The notes beneath the pieces are model-generated. The model saw nothing but the letters and a program-made list of their open reading frames with translations, searched no databases and was not told where the DNA came from. From Deltaproteobacteria bacterium (GTDB taxonomy: Bacteria; Desulfobacterota; Desulfobacteria; Desulfobacterales; UBA11574), in contig JAFCZV010000196.1 of NCBI GenBank assembly GCA_019314155.1, positions 1-10,933 of the forward strand: 10,933 bases of DNA. Reading direction: 5' to 3'. Every line of letters begins with the position of its first letter. Within the stretch, counting starts at the first letter, position 1. This document shows positions 10,687 through 10,933 of this stretch, piece by piece. A program made the translations under genes and the position numbers.

Positions 10687-10762
10687 GACAAAAGATGGAA
10701 ATAGATAAGATTATTAATCTGTCAAGAACTGTCAAGAATGAAGACGCGACCCCGTTGTTTTC
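10679..10762. repeat. 84-bp direct repeat, copy 2
   Basis: Same as 8861-8944 except one base. The flanking order (7-nt array, a CGAAGCRAAGCG block, the AATAAGTCAA motif, the 84-bp repeat) is also the same, so a ~190-nt composite has been duplicated or inserted twice. Confidence 0.9.
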
Positions 10763-10828
10763 GGAGGTTGGTTGAAGAATAGAAACTTATAAACTAATGT
10801 ATGTCCCATAGAATCACGTTTTTGCTTT

Positions 10829-10856
10829 TTGAAATTTCTAAGGGAGATGTTATAAA
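10829..10856 (+). promoter_or_regulatory. Putative sigma70-type promoter
   Basis: TTGAAA (10829-10834), a 16-nt spacer and TATAAA (10851-10856) lie 33 nt before the start codon at 10890. The match is good, but the surrounding AT-rich sequence makes chance plausible. Confidence 0.45.
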
Positions 10857-10889
10857 AAATTTTATTTTGAAATGGACAAGGAGAACTGA

Positions 10890-10933
10890 ATGAGCCTTAA
10901 AAGAAAGATTTATGTGGAAAACCAGAAGAAAGT
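10890..10933 (+). CDS. 5' end of an unknown gene, cut by the window edge
   Basis: An AAGGAG ribosome-binding site precedes the ATG, which opens MSLKRKIYVENQKK and runs off the end. The 14 visible residues are basic and do not identify a family. The promoter-like sequence upstream supports a real gene start. Confidence 0.55.
   Translation, partial: MSLKRKIYVENQKK

Larger units (their letters stand above)
10479..10889. other. Intergenic repeat cluster after ORF6N gene 3
   Basis: No gene is seen in these 411 nt. In order: the shared 3' flank, a 7-nt array, the motif TTGGAGCGAAGCGGAAATCC (also at 7989) with a CCCGAT/ATCGGG hairpin, a second 7-nt array, an AATAAGTCAA motif, the 84-bp repeat copy 2, then about 125 nt of AT-rich sequence with a likely promoter. 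Confidence 0.7.

Overview
The window looks like an accessory, repeat-rich stretch from a Gram-negative bacterium, probably an anaerobic deltaproteobacterium (Desulfobacterota, Desulfobacterales-like). This rests on the style of the multi-PAS HisKA_2 kinase, the FmdB zinc ribbon, the small lipoprotein and SH3/coiled-coil proteins, and the intergenic repeat families. It is inference from remembered protein families, not a database result. Base composition is mosaic: the AT-rich ORF6N genes differ in texture from the more GC-rich Fic and NYN genes.

Layout. 1-490: intergenic repeats, including copy A of a ~170-nt element ending in a terminator hairpin, copy 1 of a perfect 96-bp repeat, and a 7-nt-period array. 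491-1261: ORF6N-domain gene fused to a zinc-ribbon tail. 1331-1570: small lipoprotein. 1705-2403 (minus): SH3 + coiled-coil + C-terminal membrane-anchor protein, preceded by a 24-codon relic of ihfA (2411-2485, minus). 2561-2733: element copy B. 2819-4498: PAS-PAS-HisKA_2 histidine kinase; its response-regulator partner survives only as a 15-codon start (4491-4538). 4641-4796: short FmdB-like protein. 4797-5182: AT-rich region with two strong inverted repeats. 5183-6343: DUF4172/Fic AMP-transferase-type protein with a 39-nt in-frame duplication. 6413-6604: small protein with an internal repeat. 6605-7284: repeats and element copy C. 7285-7830: second ORF6N gene. 7831-8143: repeats. 8144-8722: SAM methyltransferase. 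8723-9054: repeats. 9055-9882: NYN/PIN-like nuclease with a C-terminal LOTUS-type domain. 9945-10478: third ORF6N gene. 10479-10889: repeats and a plausible promoter. 10890 onward: a partial gene.

The genes do not form one obvious operon or pathway. The unifying theme is a set of paralogous ORF6N genes embedded in shared intergenic modules. The most striking signal is inside them. At exactly the same codons (66-73) each ORF6N gene carries a near-perfect DNA palindrome, centred on the first base of codon 70. The arm sequence differs between the three paralogs, and every difference within the 10-bp core is compensated in the other arm, so both flanking amino acids change together. The protein code alone does not explain this. 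It suggests a self-identifying operator, a structured RNA, or palindrome-templated diversification.

A second theme is recombination debris: two genes reduced to their 5' heads (ihfA and a response regulator), a fused zinc-ribbon tail, an exact tandem duplication in Fic, and repeated composite intergenic blocks.
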